From assembly GCF_017104965.1 (NCBI RefSeq), contig NZ_JAAGPR010000017.1, positions 115,064 to 179,063 on the forward strand: a stretch of DNA of 64,000 nucleotides. Reading direction: 5' to 3'. Both the position numbers and the translations under genes were made by a program. Below, piece by piece: positions 17,759 to 26,209 of the stretch. The DNA comes from Paraburkholderia sp. Ac-20340. Lineage in GTDB: Bacteria > Pseudomonadota > Gammaproteobacteria > Burkholderiales > Burkholderiaceae. The notes beneath the pieces were generated by a model. That model saw only the letters and a program-made list of their open reading frames with translations, ran no database searches and was not told the origin of the DNA. Position 1 is the first letter of the stretch. The number at the start of each line of letters is the position of its first letter.

Positions 17759-17878
17759 GTCCGTTCTCCGGTCATCGATGTCCGAAATCATACCTAAATA
17801 CGTCATTTCCGTCGCAGCGTGAAATCGCCAGAATGCACTCACGGCATCACCACGAAAACCCATGAACGGAGTCACATC

Positions 17879-18676
17879 ATGACGCAGGCTTATGCAGGAA
17901 CCGCGCTTATTACGGGCGCATCGTCGGGCATCGGTGCGGTTTATGCCGAACGCCTTGCGGCGCGCGGCTACGACCTGATTCTGGTCGCCCGCAACCGCGA
18001 GCGCCTGATCGCGCTGGCCGAGCGCATCACTACGCAAACGCGTCGCAGCGTCGAGATCATCGACGCCGATCTGAACAAGCGCACCGATCTCGCGACTATC
18101 GAAGCCAAACTCAAAGCCGACGCCAGCATCACGCTGCTGGTGAACAACGCGGGCGTGGGCACGCACACACCGCTGCTGGAAAGCGATGTCGATGCGATGA
18201 CGCGCCTGATCGACCTCAATGTGAGCGCGCTCACGCGGCTGACTTACGCGGCGGTGCCGGGGTTCGTGGCGCGCGGCAAGGGCGCGGTCATCAATATTTC
18301 GTCGATCGTGGCGATTTCGCCGGAGACGCTCAACGGCGTCTACGGCGGCAGCAAGGCGTTCGTGCTGGCATTCAGCCAGTCGCTGCATCACGAACTGGCT
18401 GGCAAGGGCGTGCAGGTGCAGGCGGTGCTGCCGGGCGCCACGGCCACGGACTTCTGGCAGACCGCCGGCCTCCCTATCGAACATCTGCCGCCGGAGATCG
18501 TCATGTCTGCGCAGGCGTTGGTGGACGCTGCGCTCAAGGGCTTCGAGCGCGGCGAACTCGTGACGATTCCCTCGCTTCACGCAGGCGAAGAGTGGGACGC
18601 CTACGAGGCCGCGCGGCGCACGATGGCGCCGCATTTGTCGAGCAATACGGCTGCGCGCCGCTATACGGCGGCGTGA
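17879..18676 (+). CDS. SDR family oxidoreductase
   Basis: Classical short-chain dehydrogenase, 265 residues. TGASSGIG (about 13-20) binds the nucleotide, NNAG (about 90) and the catalytic Ser with YxxxK (VYGGSK, about 158) are intact. The sequence is of the YqjQ/DltE-like SDR type with no recognisable substrate signature. ATG 17879 is preceded by ACGGAGTC. Probably controlled by the divergent GlxA-type regulator. A second SDR follows 59 bp downstream on the same strand, perhaps in the same transcript. Confidence 0.88.
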   Translation: MTQAYAGTALITGASSGIGAVYAERLAARGYDLILVARNRERLIALAERITTQTRRSVEIIDADLNKRTDLATIEAKLKADASITLLVNNAGVGTHTPLLESDVDAMTRLIDLNVSALTRLTYAAVPGFVARGKGAVINISSIVAISPETLNGVYGGSKAFVLAFSQSLHHELAGKGVQVQAVLPGATATDFWQTAGLPIEHLPPEIVMSAQALVDAALKGFERGELVTIPSLHAGEEWDAYEAARRTMAPHLSSNTAARRYTAA

Positions 18677-18735
18677 TTCAGGAAACAAGGTATTTCACAG
18701 CAGTCATTCATTTCATTTGATAAGGATATCGAATC

Positions 18736-19497
18736 ATGAAACTCACTGGAAACACGGTTTTCATTACCGGCGGTACTTCGGGAATCGGACGTGCATTGGC
18801 CGAAGCGCTCAGCGCGCGCGGCAACAAGGTCATCGTTGCGGGCCGGCGCAAGGCGCTGCTCGATGAAATCGCCGCGCAGAACCCGTCTATCGATACCGTC
18901 GAACTGGATATCGGCAACGCCGCGCAGATTCAGCAAGTCGCGCAGCAACTGATCGCGCGTTATCCGGCGCTGAATGTGGTGATCAATAACGCAGGCATCA
19001 TGCCTTTCGACGATGCAGGCGGCGCGCTGGACGACGCACAGGCCGTGCGTCTCATCGAGACGAATCTGCTCGGCCCGGTGCGCGTGAGCGCGGCCTTTGT
19101 CGAGCATCTGAAGCGCCAGCCCGAGTCGTGGATCATCAACAATAGTTCGGTGCTGGCCTATGTGCCGCTTGCGGGCACGGCGCTCTATTCGGCGACCAAG
19201 GCGGCGATCCACTCGTACACGCTTTCGCAACGCTTCGTGCTGCGCAATACCCGCGTGCGCGTACTGGAAATCGCGCCGCCCTGGGTGGATACCGATCTGA
19301 TCGTCAAGAGCGGCGACCCGCGCGCGATGCCGCTCGACGCCTTTATCGCCGAGACCCTGGAGCGGCTGGCAACCGCTACGACGGAAGTGCTGGTCGAAGC
19401 GGCGAAGCCGATGCGCGACAACGCCGGCCCGAACGAACATGCGTTCGTGGAGCAGTTCAACCAGCATGTCGTCGATAACCCGATTCCGGTGGCGTAA
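18736..19497 (+). CDS. SDR family oxidoreductase, DltE-like
   Basis: Short-chain dehydrogenase, 253 residues, resembling DltE. TGGTSGIG at about 11-18, NNAGIMPF at about 84, catalytic SSVLAYVPLAGTALYSATKAA with Tyr and Lys in place. GGATATCGAATC before ATG 18736 is a weak ribosome site. Shares little with the SDR just upstream beyond the fold, so not a recent tandem duplicate. No substrate can be assigned. Confidence 0.88.
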   Translation: MKLTGNTVFITGGTSGIGRALAEALSARGNKVIVAGRRKALLDEIAAQNPSIDTVELDIGNAAQIQQVAQQLIARYPALNVVINNAGIMPFDDAGGALDDAQAVRLIETNLLGPVRVSAAFVEHLKRQPESWIINNSSVLAYVPLAGTALYSATKAAIHSYTLSQRFVLRNTRVRVLEIAPPWVDTDLIVKSGDPRAMPLDAFIAETLERLATATTEVLVEAAKPMRDNAGPNEHAFVEQFNQHVVDNPIPVA

Positions 19498-19611
19498 GCG
19501 GCCGGGGCGGCCGGGCTGGAATTCTGTCTCGTAGGGTGGGGGCGGCGCTTCGCGTTATCATTGCCCCCATCACCGAACGGTCCAACAGATTCAAGCAGGT
19601 TCCAGCCGCCA

Positions 19612-20571
19612 ATGGCCACAAAGAATACGACTGGCGCGCGCCGTAGCGCGGCGCCGGGCAAGCGCGAAGCGCTGCCTGCCGAGGAGACGCAAGCCGCCCA
19701 GACGGAAACCGAAACCGACGACGAGGGCGGCGGCGCTTCCACCTATCTCGTCCCCGGGCTCGAGCGCGGGCTGCGCATTCTGGCGGAATTTTCAGCGCGC
19801 GAGCCGGTGCTGGGCGCACCCGAACTGTCGCGGCGCATCGGCATTCCGCGCACCACCACATTTCGTTTGCTGCAGACGCTCGAAGCGCTCGGCTTTATCG
19901 AGCGCGCCAAAGGCGACCGGGAGTATCGGCTGAGCGTGGCGGTGCTGCGTCTGGGCTTCGAATACCTGAGTTCGCTCGAACTGACCGACTTCGGCACGCC
20001 GGTGCTGGAGCGTCTGCGCGACGCCACCGGCCTGAGCACGCATCTGCTGATCCGCGATCAGCGCGACGTCGTGTTCGTTGCCAAGGCGCAGACGCGCGAA
20101 CCGATGTTCAGCTCTGTGAAGGTCCATGTGGGCACGCGCCTGCCTGCGCACGCGACCGTGCACGGCCAGGTGCTGATGGGCGATCTCACGCTTGTCGAAC
20201 TGCGTGCGCTGTATCCCGAGAAGCAACTCGAACGCTTTACCGAACGCACGCCCGCCACGGTGGCCGATCTCTACTCGCGCGTGCGCGAGTTCGCGGAGCA
20301 GGGCTATGCGCTCAGCGAAGCGTCGTTCGAAACGGGGATTTCGGTGGTGAGCGCGCCGGTGCGCGATCAGTCCACCCGCATCGTGGCCGCGCTCACGGCG
20401 ACGGTGCCGCGCTCGGATATCGGCGATGTCGAACGCGGGCCGCTCGTTTCCGCTGTGTGCGCAGCGGCGATGGAGCTTTCCGCGTGCCTGAATTACCGGC
20501 CGCTGCCCGGCGACCCGACAGCGGCGCAGGCCATGCAAGCCACGCCGAAGCGCAGCCTGCACGGCGGCTGA
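19612..20571 (+). CDS. IclR-family transcriptional regulator
   Basis: IclR regulator, 319 residues, with an extra 40-residue Ala/Thr/Glu-rich N-terminal arm before the winged helix (LVPGLERGLRILAEF, APELSRRIGIPRTTTFRLLQTL). The effector domain is complete (HVGTRLPAHATVHGQVL, GYALSEASFETGISVVSAPV). It is very close to the second IclR protein of this region (26206-27096), sharing most of the HTH. It converges with the porin gene and is likely to act on the divergent porin/Rieske promoters. Start ATG 19612; a frame opens 17 codons earlier without family similarity. Confidence 0.9.
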   Translation: MATKNTTGARRSAAPGKREALPAEETQAAQTETETDDEGGGASTYLVPGLERGLRILAEFSAREPVLGAPELSRRIGIPRTTTFRLLQTLEALGFIERAKGDREYRLSVAVLRLGFEYLSSLELTDFGTPVLERLRDATGLSTHLLIRDQRDVVFVAKAQTREPMFSSVKVHVGTRLPAHATVHGQVLMGDLTLVELRALYPEKQLERFTERTPATVADLYSRVREFAEQGYALSEASFETGISVVSAPVRDQSTRIVAALTATVPRSDIGDVERGPLVSAVCAAAMELSACLNYRPLPGDPTAAQAMQATPKRSLHGG

Positions 20572-20594
20572 CCGGCGGTTGGTTATCCGCCGTA

Positions 20595-21668
20595 TCAGAA
20601 CGAGTGGTGGATGCCGGTCAGCACGATGGTCTGATTGCGGCCGCTCGACACGCCCGCCGTGAAGAACGCCGCGTTGGCGTTCGAATTGGCGTGCTCGTAG
20701 AGCGCGTTCACATAGACCTGCGTGCTCTTCGAGAGCGCGTACACATCGCCCACCATCAGCTGGGTCCAGCGGCGGCCCGAAAGCGTCGAGGTGGCGGCGC
20801 CACCGACGATGCTGTTGGCCGTCGTCATCTGGTAGTTCAGGCCTGCGTCGTAGCTCTGGAACGTGTCCGAATAGCCGTTCGACTGCAGCTTGGTGCGCGT
20901 GTACAGACCGTGCACCAGCACCTTGCCGAACGAATACGACGCGCCGATCCCCATGTTCTCCACCTTGCTCGCCACGTAGCTCGCGGCGGCCTGACCCTGG
21001 AAGGTCGTGAGGCCGGTGGTGGACATCGACACGGTGCGATCGTGCTCGTTCGACCACGTCGCGCCGGCCTTGAACGGGCCGTTCGCATAGCTGAGCGAAA
21101 AGCCCATCGTGCGGCCGCTCGAGAAGTTCGTCGTATTGCCGAGGCCGAGCATCGCGCCGGCGGTGAAGCCATAAAACTCAGGAGAACGATACTTCACCGA
21201 GTTGTCGTAAGGCACGACGCCGGTATCGGCCAGCTGGTCGATATTGCCCGGATGGAACGCGTACCAGCTCGCCGCGAGATAGGCGGTGCTGAACGGATCG
21301 AGCACGTCGAACGCGAACGGCGTCTGATGGCCGAACGTGAGCGTGCCGAACTGATCGGAACTCAAACCCACATACGCCTGGCGATTGAACAGCGTATTGG
21401 ATTTCGCCATCGCGCCGGTGTTGGTGTAGAAGCCGTTTTCCAGCTGGAAGATCGCCTTCAGGCCGCCGCCCAGGTCCTCACGGCCGCGCAGGCCCCAGCG
21501 GTCGGGCTGCATATTGCCCTGTTCTTCCATCCACTTCGAATGGCCACCCACGTTGCTGACGTAGGCCACGCCTGCATCCAGGCTGCCGTATAGCGTGACG
21601 CTGCTTTGCGCCCATGCAGACGAGACGGCGCAGATCCCCGTCAATCCCGCGGCAATGAAGTGTTTCAA
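20595..21668 (-). CDS. Gram-negative porin
   Basis: Trimeric 16-strand outer-membrane porin of the Burkholderia Omp type, 357 residues. A signal peptide ends ...SSAWA before QSSVTLYGSLDAGV, the classic mature start. The chain has alternating strands, the FNRQAYVGLSSDQFGTLTFGHQ region, and ends in Phe (GIHHSF) as needed for Bam assembly. The start codon is TTG at 21668, not ATG: AGGAG at 21676-21680 is seven bases upstream and no in-frame ATG gives a signal peptide. It is divergent from the Rieske ferredoxin operon and may admit its substrate. Confidence 0.93.
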   Translation of the reverse strand: MKHFIAAGLTGICAVSSAWAQSSVTLYGSLDAGVAYVSNVGGHSKWMEEQGNMQPDRWGLRGREDLGGGLKAIFQLENGFYTNTGAMAKSNTLFNRQAYVGLSSDQFGTLTFGHQTPFAFDVLDPFSTAYLAASWYAFHPGNIDQLADTGVVPYDNSVKYRSPEFYGFTAGAMLGLGNTTNFSSGRTMGFSLSYANGPFKAGATWSNEHDRTVSMSTTGLTTFQGQAAASYVASKVENMGIGASYSFGKVLVHGLYTRTKLQSNGYSDTFQSYDAGLNYQMTTANSIVGGAATSTLSGRRWTQLMVGDVYALSKSTQVYVNALYEHANSNANAAFFTAGVSSGRNQTIVLTGIHHSF

Positions 21669-21675
21669 CTTTGGA

Positions 21676-21680
21676 CTCCT
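21676..21680 (-). promoter_or_regulatory. Ribosome binding site that fixes a TTG start
   Basis: AGGAG on the minus strand, seven bases before TTG 21668 of the porin. Its position and the signal peptide immediately downstream decide the rare start. Confidence 0.7.
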
Positions 21681-21797
21681 GATCGTATGACGAAAGGCCG
21701 GACACGCAAATCCGGCTCAGCTAACCCCTCGGCACTACCAACGGCGCGGCGCGCTTCTGGGTGGCGGCTCGCTTCGCAATGCGCAGCGCATCTATTT

Positions 21798-21816
21798 GTT
21801 CCATATATGGATAGAT
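21798..21816. promoter_or_regulatory. IclR-type operator candidate, porin side
   Basis: GTTCCATATATGGATA at 21798-21813 matches 12 of 16 bases of the ferredoxin-side site, with CCATATATGG as a perfect palindrome. An outer ATCTAT...ATAGAT pair (21790-21816) surrounds it. It lies just downstream of the putative porin -10, where a repressor would block. Confidence 0.5.
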
Positions 21817-21831
21817 GTGCTGCCTATGGAA

Positions 21832-21858
21832 AGTATAGTGATTCCCGCGGGACGCCAA
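21832..21858 (-). promoter_or_regulatory. Putative porin promoter
   Basis: On the minus strand TTGGCG (21858-21853), a 15-bp spacer and TATACT (21837-21832). Good boxes with a short spacer, about 165 bp before the porin start. Confidence 0.4.
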
Positions 21859-22035
21859 AATACTTTTCTGGGACGGTAGTTGCCCCAGGTGCGTCATTGC
21901 CCGAAGGCTGCGATTACGCGCGCAACATGCTTTGCCAAAGGGGTTTTGAGCGCGACGGCGAGACTCGCTGCAACTCCGCTCGCACCCTTTCCAGGATTGG
22001 CTCGGTGTTTTCCCCAGGGGCGTCGGATTTTTATT

Positions 22036-22062
22036 TTGTCCATGCGAAACGACTCCTATAAT
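22036..22062 (+). promoter_or_regulatory. Putative ferredoxin operon promoter
   Basis: TTGTCC (22036-22041), 15-bp spacer, perfect TATAAT (22057-22062), about 60 bp before the ferredoxin ATG. The short spacer may weaken it without an activator. Confidence 0.5.
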
Positions 22063-22080
22063 GACCATACATAAACTAAT

Positions 22081-22096
22081 GTTCCGTATGTGGAAC
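22081..22096. promoter_or_regulatory. IclR-type operator candidate, operon side
   Basis: GTTCCGTATGTGGAAC has perfect GTTCC/GGAAC arms around GTATGT. It sits about 20 bp after the -10 box, over the expected transcript start. IclR-family operators commonly are palindromes of this form, and two IclR genes flank or lie in the operon. Confidence 0.6.
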
Positions 22097-22120
22097 ACGG
22101 TTGATCGGGAAAGGTGAGAA

Positions 22121-22435
22121 ATGGCTGAAGAATGGCGCTGCGCCGGGCATGCCGGCGATCTGTCCGAAGACGGTCCGATCGAGTTCAAGCTCGATGGCAC
22201 GGAGATCGGCATCTACAAGGTGGGCGACGAGGTTTATGCGCTGGAAAACGTGTGCCCGCACGCGTATGCGCTGCTGACGCAAGGTTTCGTCGACGAAGGC
22301 ACGGTCGAGTGTCCGCTGCATGAAGCGGTGTTCGATATCAAGACCGGCCAGTGCATCAAGGGTCCCGGTGGCCGTGCGCTGAAGCAATACGCCGTGCGCC
22401 TCGCCGGCGAAGAAATCCAGATCAAGGTGGAATGA
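22121..22435 (+). CDS. Rieske [2Fe-2S] ferredoxin
   Basis: Soluble Rieske ferredoxin, 104 residues, the electron carrier between reductase and oxygenase. Both cluster motifs are seen: CPHAYALL (C-x-H, about 45) and CPLHEAVFD (C-x2-H, about 65). Length and absence of a signal peptide fit the BphA3/NagAb class. First gene of the operon, just downstream of the GTTCC palindrome. The likely partners are the oxygenase at 22785 and the FAD reductase at 32992. Confidence 0.93.
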   Translation: MAEEWRCAGHAGDLSEDGPIEFKLDGTEIGIYKVGDEVYALENVCPHAYALLTQGFVDEGTVECPLHEAVFDIKTGQCIKGPGGRALKQYAVRLAGEEIQIKVE

Positions 22436-22436
22436 C

Positions 22437-22748
22437 ATGCGAGAAACCCCTGTGAACTTCAATCCGATGCTCAAGCCGTGGCTCGCGCCGCAGCCGAACA
22501 ACGTCGCTGGCAAGGGCGTGATCGAGCAGCCGGGCCAGCAGGAAAACATGGTCTGGCAGAACCGCAAGGCCGAGCCGACGCAATACGAAAACGACTTCGG
22601 CGATGCACTGGAACAAGTGTTCGAAGCGGGCGCCGTCGAACTCGACGACGTGGTCGCTGGCCTGAACCGTATCGGTTTCCGCACGCCGGAAGGCTCGCCC
22701 TGGAACGCCGAGCGCCTCGCCGCCGAATTCCGTCTGCTCGCTGACTAA
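22437..22748 (+). CDS. Recombinase-like helix-turn-helix mini-protein
   Basis: A 103-residue protein lodged between ferredoxin and oxygenase. Its C-terminal half (LDDVVAGLNRIGFRTPEGSPWNAERLAAEFRLLAD) resembles the small helical segment of serine recombinases that reads G.RTP.G..W, hence the usual name, but there is no catalytic domain. The N-terminal half is rich in Pro, Asn and Gln. AAGGTGG lies before ATG 22437, one base after the ferredoxin stop codon. Its conserved place within an oxygenase operon suggests an accessory or assembly role rather than recombination. Function unknown. Confidence 0.75.
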   Translation: MRETPVNFNPMLKPWLAPQPNNVAGKGVIEQPGQQENMVWQNRKAEPTQYENDFGDALEQVFEAGAVELDDVVAGLNRIGFRTPEGSPWNAERLAAEFRLLAD

Positions 22749-22784
22749 GCGGCGCACGGACACCCCGAACACGGAGACCCCCAC

Positions 22785-23873
22785 ATGACCTCCCCCACAT
22801 CCGAAGCCGCTGCAGTCGGCGCCGATCCGATTCGCGCTTACCTGGATCGCGGCATCAAGAACTACTGGTATCCCGTTGCACCGAGCTGGCAGGTGGGCGA
22901 CGCGCCCATCGGCATCACGCGTCTGGGCGAACAGATCGTGCTGTGGCGCGACAAGAACGGCCAGGTCAACGCACTCGAAGACCGCTGCCCGCACCGCGGT
23001 GCGCGTCTGTCGCTGGGCTGGAACCTGGGCAATCGCGTGGCCTGCTGGTATCACGGCATCGAAGTCGATGGCAGCGGCACCGTGCAAAGCGTGCCGGCCG
23101 TTTCGGCGTGCCCGCTCGAAGGCCAGAAGTGCGTGAAGTCGTATCCGGCGCAGGAACATGCCGGCGCGATCTTCCTGTGGTTCGGCGACGAAGCGCACAA
23201 GGAACCCGCGCCGCTGCAACTGCCCGAGGAACTGGTCGGCGAGGAATACGCCAGCTTCCTGTGCATGTCGCACTGGAAGTGCAATTACCAGTACGCCATC
23301 GACAACGTCATGGACCCGATGCACGGCGCGTATCTGCACGCGACTTCGCACTCCATGGCGGAAGGCGACAAGCAGGCCGATATGCGCGTGCGTAAAACTG
23401 ACACCGGCCTCATGTTCGAGAAGGTCGGTCAGCGCGACGTGAATTTCGACTGGGTGGAACTGGGCGAAACCGGCACGCTCTGGATGCGTCTGGAAATTCC
23501 GTACAAGAAGAAGTTCGGCCCGGGCGGCAACTTCGGCATCATCGGCTTCGCGGTTCCGGTCGACGAAGACAACTGCCAGGTTTACTTCTGGCGCACGCGC
23601 AAGGTGCAGGGCTGGCAGCGCGACGCATGGCGCTTCCTGTATCGCAATCGCCTGGAAGGTCTGCACTGGGCCGTGCTCGAACAGGATCGCTACGTTCTGG
23701 AAAGCATGGCGCCGAATGCGCGCGATCAGGAATTCCTCTATCAGCATGATGTGGGCATGACGCGCGTGCGCCGTATGCTGCGCCAGCGTGCACAGCAGCA
23801 TATGGCCGATCTCGACGCGTTCCGCGCGCAACAGCCCGCTGCGGGCGAACAAGCCGGGCATAGCCATGCATAA
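22785..23873 (+). CDS. Rieske aromatic-ring-hydroxylating oxygenase, large subunit
   Basis: Catalytic Rieske non-heme iron oxygenase, 362 residues. The Rieske domain has CPHRGARLSLGW and CWYHGIEVDG (about 67-90); the mononuclear iron site is in NYQYAIDNVMDPMHGAYLHATSH, giving the D..H..H ligands and bridging Asp (about 168-190). Size and layout are those of alpha-only enzymes (vanillate demethylase/phthalate dioxygenase type), and no small beta subunit is present. It may hydroxylate a ring or demethylate. CGGAGACC precedes ATG 22785; its stop overlaps the next SDR start by eight bases. Confidence 0.92.
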   Translation: MTSPTSEAAAVGADPIRAYLDRGIKNYWYPVAPSWQVGDAPIGITRLGEQIVLWRDKNGQVNALEDRCPHRGARLSLGWNLGNRVACWYHGIEVDGSGTVQSVPAVSACPLEGQKCVKSYPAQEHAGAIFLWFGDEAHKEPAPLQLPEELVGEEYASFLCMSHWKCNYQYAIDNVMDPMHGAYLHATSHSMAEGDKQADMRVRKTDTGLMFEKVGQRDVNFDWVELGETGTLWMRLEIPYKKKFGPGGNFGIIGFAVPVDEDNCQVYFWRTRKVQGWQRDAWRFLYRNRLEGLHWAVLEQDRYVLESMAPNARDQEFLYQHDVGMTRVRRMLRQRAQQHMADLDAFRAQQPAAGEQAGHSHA

Positions 23874-24633
23874 CGCGACTCAGGGCGCACTCGCAGGCCG
23901 TCGCGTGATCGTCACGGGCGGTGCGCGCGGTCTCGGCGCGGCGTTCGTGAGCGCGCTGGCACAAAGCGGCGCGCGCGTGGTGTTCGGCGATGTGCTGCGC
24001 GACGCGGGCGAAGCGCTGGCGCGCTCGCTTGCCTCGGAAGGCCACGACGCGGCATTCCTGCCGCTCGATCTGGCACAGCCGGACAGCATCAACGCCTTTG
24101 TCGAAGCGGCGGCACAGCGCATGGGCGGCGTGGACGCGCTCATCAACAACGCGGCCATCACGAACTCGGGCGGCAAGTTCGCCAGCGAGATCGCGGTGGA
24201 CACGTGGGACGCCGTGATGGACGTGAACGTGCGCGGCACGTGGCTCATGTGCACGGCGGCGCAGCCCTGGCTGCGCGAGTCGGGTCGCGGCGCCATTGTG
24301 AATATCGCTTCGGACACCGCACTATGGGGCGCGCCCAAGCTGCTCGCCTATGTGGCCAGCAAGGGCGCCGTGATTGCGATGACGCATTCGCTCGCCCGCG
24401 AATTCGGCGCTGACAACATCACCGTCAACGCCATCGCGCCGGGTCTGACCGAAGTGGAAGCGACGGCCTATGTGCCGGCCGCGCGCCACGCGTATTACCT
24501 CGAAGGCCGCGCCTTGCAGCGCGCCCAGGTGCCCGACGATGTGACGGGCCCCGTGTTGTTCCTGCTGGGCGATGCCGCGCGTTTCGTGACCGGCCAGTTG
24601 CTGCCGGTAAACGGCGGCTTTGTGATGAATTGA
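23866..24633 (+). CDS. SDR oxidoreductase, possible diol dehydrogenase
   Basis: Classical SDR, 255 residues: TGGARGLG (about 17), NNAAITN (about 90), catalytic Ser and YVASKGA (about 160), and a C-terminal GQLLPVNGGFVMN typical of FabG-like enzymes. ATG 23866 overlaps the oxygenase gene by eight bases. Next to a ring dioxygenase the natural guess is cis-dihydrodiol dehydrogenase, but those in most pathways are of another SDR subgroup, so the role stays open. Confidence 0.88.
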   Translation: MHNATQGALAGRRVIVTGGARGLGAAFVSALAQSGARVVFGDVLRDAGEALARSLASEGHDAAFLPLDLAQPDSINAFVEAAAQRMGGVDALINNAAITNSGGKFASEIAVDTWDAVMDVNVRGTWLMCTAAQPWLRESGRGAIVNIASDTALWGAPKLLAYVASKGAVIAMTHSLAREFGADNITVNAIAPGLTEVEATAYVPAARHAYYLEGRALQRAQVPDDVTGPVLFLLGDAARFVTGQLLPVNGGFVMN

Positions 24634-24635
24634 TT

Positions 24636-24650
24636 CGTTCGAATCGAACG
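24636..24650. repeat. Short palindrome between operon genes
   Basis: CGTTCGA-A-TCGAACG, perfect 7-bp arms around one base, continuing with another TTCGAA at 24651-24656. It fills the 42-bp gap between SDR and cupin genes. It could be a regulator site or an mRNA hairpin; nothing decides. Confidence 0.35.
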
Positions 24651-24675
24651 TTCGAAAGCTAGAAAGGAGAAAGCG

Positions 24676-25215
24676 ATGGCCGATGCCGATATCGAAAGCA
24701 AGTCGTGGGACCGTCCCGCCGAGGCGAGCTTTGACGACTGGATGAACAGCCGCGTGGCGCGCTATGAAACGCGTCGCTACGACTGGGACGCCCTGAAGTT
24801 CCAGGCCGATTACGACCCGAAGTACCGCCGCGCGCAGATGCGCTACGTGGGCACGGGCGGCACGGGCGTGGCGAAGGACAGCAACACGGTGCCTTCGGGC
24901 GGCTTCACGTTCTCGACGATGGTGATTCCGGCCGGCAACATCGGCCCGAGCCACATCCATATCGACGTGGAAGAAATCTTCTTCGTGCTGCGCGGCAAGA
25001 TGAAGGTGATCTGCGAGAAAGACGGCGAGACGTGGGAAGCCGTGCTGGGCGAACGCGATCTGATTTCGGTGCCGCCGGGCGTCTATCGCACGGAAATCAA
25101 CGTTGGCGAAGAAGACGCGCTGATGTGCGTGATGCTCGGTTCGCCGAAGCCGATCACGCCGACGTATCCGCCGGATTCGCCGCTCGCGAAGATCAAGCGC
25201 GAGATGCAGAAGTAA
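24676..25215 (+). CDS. Cupin domain protein
   Basis: Single-domain cupin, 179 residues. The first cupin motif is intact, with HIHIDVEEIFFVLRGKM giving His, His and Glu ligands (about 95-110). The second motif (DLISVPPGVYRTEIN) has no His, so the metal site would be incomplete or use another residue. Strong AAAGGAGA before ATG 24676. Within the operon it may be a small-molecule dioxygenase, isomerase or sensor; the substrate is not evident. Confidence 0.85.
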   Translation: MADADIESKSWDRPAEASFDDWMNSRVARYETRRYDWDALKFQADYDPKYRRAQMRYVGTGGTGVAKDSNTVPSGGFTFSTMVIPAGNIGPSHIHIDVEEIFFVLRGKMKVICEKDGETWEAVLGERDLISVPPGVYRTEINVGEEDALMCVMLGSPKPITPTYPPDSPLAKIKREMQK

Positions 25216-25261
25216 GTATTGCTGATTAATCCACCCAGCGAAGTCACCCCGAACCCAAGTC

Positions 25262-26209
25262 ATGAACGAAGCGATCGACCTTCACGCCTCATCAGCCGCC
25301 ACGCTCGACACGCGTCTCGCGCGCTTTGCGCTGCGCGACGTGCGAGCGGGCGAGGCGTGCGTGAGCTATCGCGAAGCATCGGCGGATACCGCGAGCGGCA
25401 ATGAGGCGCTGCCGCTCGTGCTGCTGCATGGCATTGGTTCCGGCGCGGCTTCCTGGGTGCAGCAATTCGAAGTGCTGGGCGGCGCGCGCCGCGTGCTGGC
25501 CTGGGATGCGCCCGGATACGGCGCTTCCACGCCGGTGGCGAACGCGTCGCCCATCGCCGCCGACTATGCACGCGTGCTGCGCGACTGGCTCGACGCGCTC
25601 GAGATCGAGCGCTGTGTGCTGGTTGGGCACTCGCTTGGCGCGATTATCGCGGGCGCCTTCGCTGCGGTGCACGCACCGCGCGTGAGCGGTCTGCTGCTGA
25701 TTTCGCCCGCAGGCGGTTATGGCGCCGCCGATCCGCAGATTCGCGCCGACAAGCGCGACGCGCGTCTGGCCATGCTCGCCGAACTCGGCCCGCAAGGGCT
25801 CGCGCAAAAGCGTAGCGCCAATATGCTTTCGCCGCACGCCAGCGACGCGGCACGCGCCTGGGTGCGCTGGAATATGGCGCGCGTGATTCCGCACGGTTAC
25901 GCGCAGGCCACGCATCTGCTTGCGAACGCCGACCTGGCCGCCGATCTCGCGCACTGCGCGGGCCGCGTGCCGATGGCGGTGGCCGTGGGCGCAGAAGACA
26001 CGATCACGCCGCCGGGCGGTTGCGAGCGTCTTGCAGACGTTGCGCGCGCACCGTTCGAGACGATTGCGCGTGCGGGCCATGCAGGCTACATCGAACAACC
26101 CGATGCCTATAACACGCTGATCGACACTTTCTGCCGTACCTATCAGCAGAACTCGCAGAACTCGCAGAATCAGCAAACACAGCAAACTCAGGGATCTATT
26201 CAGCAATGA
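25262..26209 (+). CDS. Alpha/beta hydrolase, possible meta-cleavage product hydrolase
   Basis: Alpha/beta-fold hydrolase, 315 residues. LLHGIGSGAASW forms the oxyanion region, VGHSLGAIIAG carries the nucleophilic Ser (about 124), followed by AEDTITPP (Asp) and RAGHAGYIEQP (His). The order resembles MhpC/BphD carbon-carbon hydrolases that act after extradiol cleavage, and a VOC dioxygenase lies in the same operon. The last 20 residues are a Gln/Asn repeat (NSQNSQNQQTQQTQ), a low-complexity tail not seen in the family. The stop overlaps the next ATG by four bases. Confidence 0.87.
   Translation: MNEAIDLHASSAATLDTRLARFALRDVRAGEACVSYREASADTASGNEALPLVLLHGIGSGAASWVQQFEVLGGARRVLAWDAPGYGASTPVANASPIAADYARVLRDWLDALEIERCVLVGHSLGAIIAGAFAAVHAPRVSGLLLISPAGGYGAADPQIRADKRDARLAMLAELGPQGLAQKRSANMLSPHASDAARAWVRWNMARVIPHGYAQATHLLANADLAADLAHCAGRVPMAVAVGAEDTITPPGGCERLADVARAPFETIARAGHAGYIEQPDAYNTLIDTFCRTYQQNSQNSQNQQTQQTQGSIQQ

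Larger units (their letters stand above)
21669..22120. other. Divergent control region, porin / ferredoxin operon
   Basis: A 452-bp spacer with no gene. It holds back-to-back promoters and two related palindromes listed separately. The middle (21860-22020) shows nothing I can name. Confidence 0.5.

Noticed and set aside
16814..18688. GlxA-type regulator as a 624-residue fusion
   Set aside because: The upstream half is antisense to the divergent SDR and has no protein-like composition. ATG 17758 has a good ribosome site and the family start.
20573..20592. CGGCGG...CCGCCG as terminator between IclR and porin genes
   Set aside because: Only six base pairs with an eight-base loop and no T-run on either side; too weak to call.
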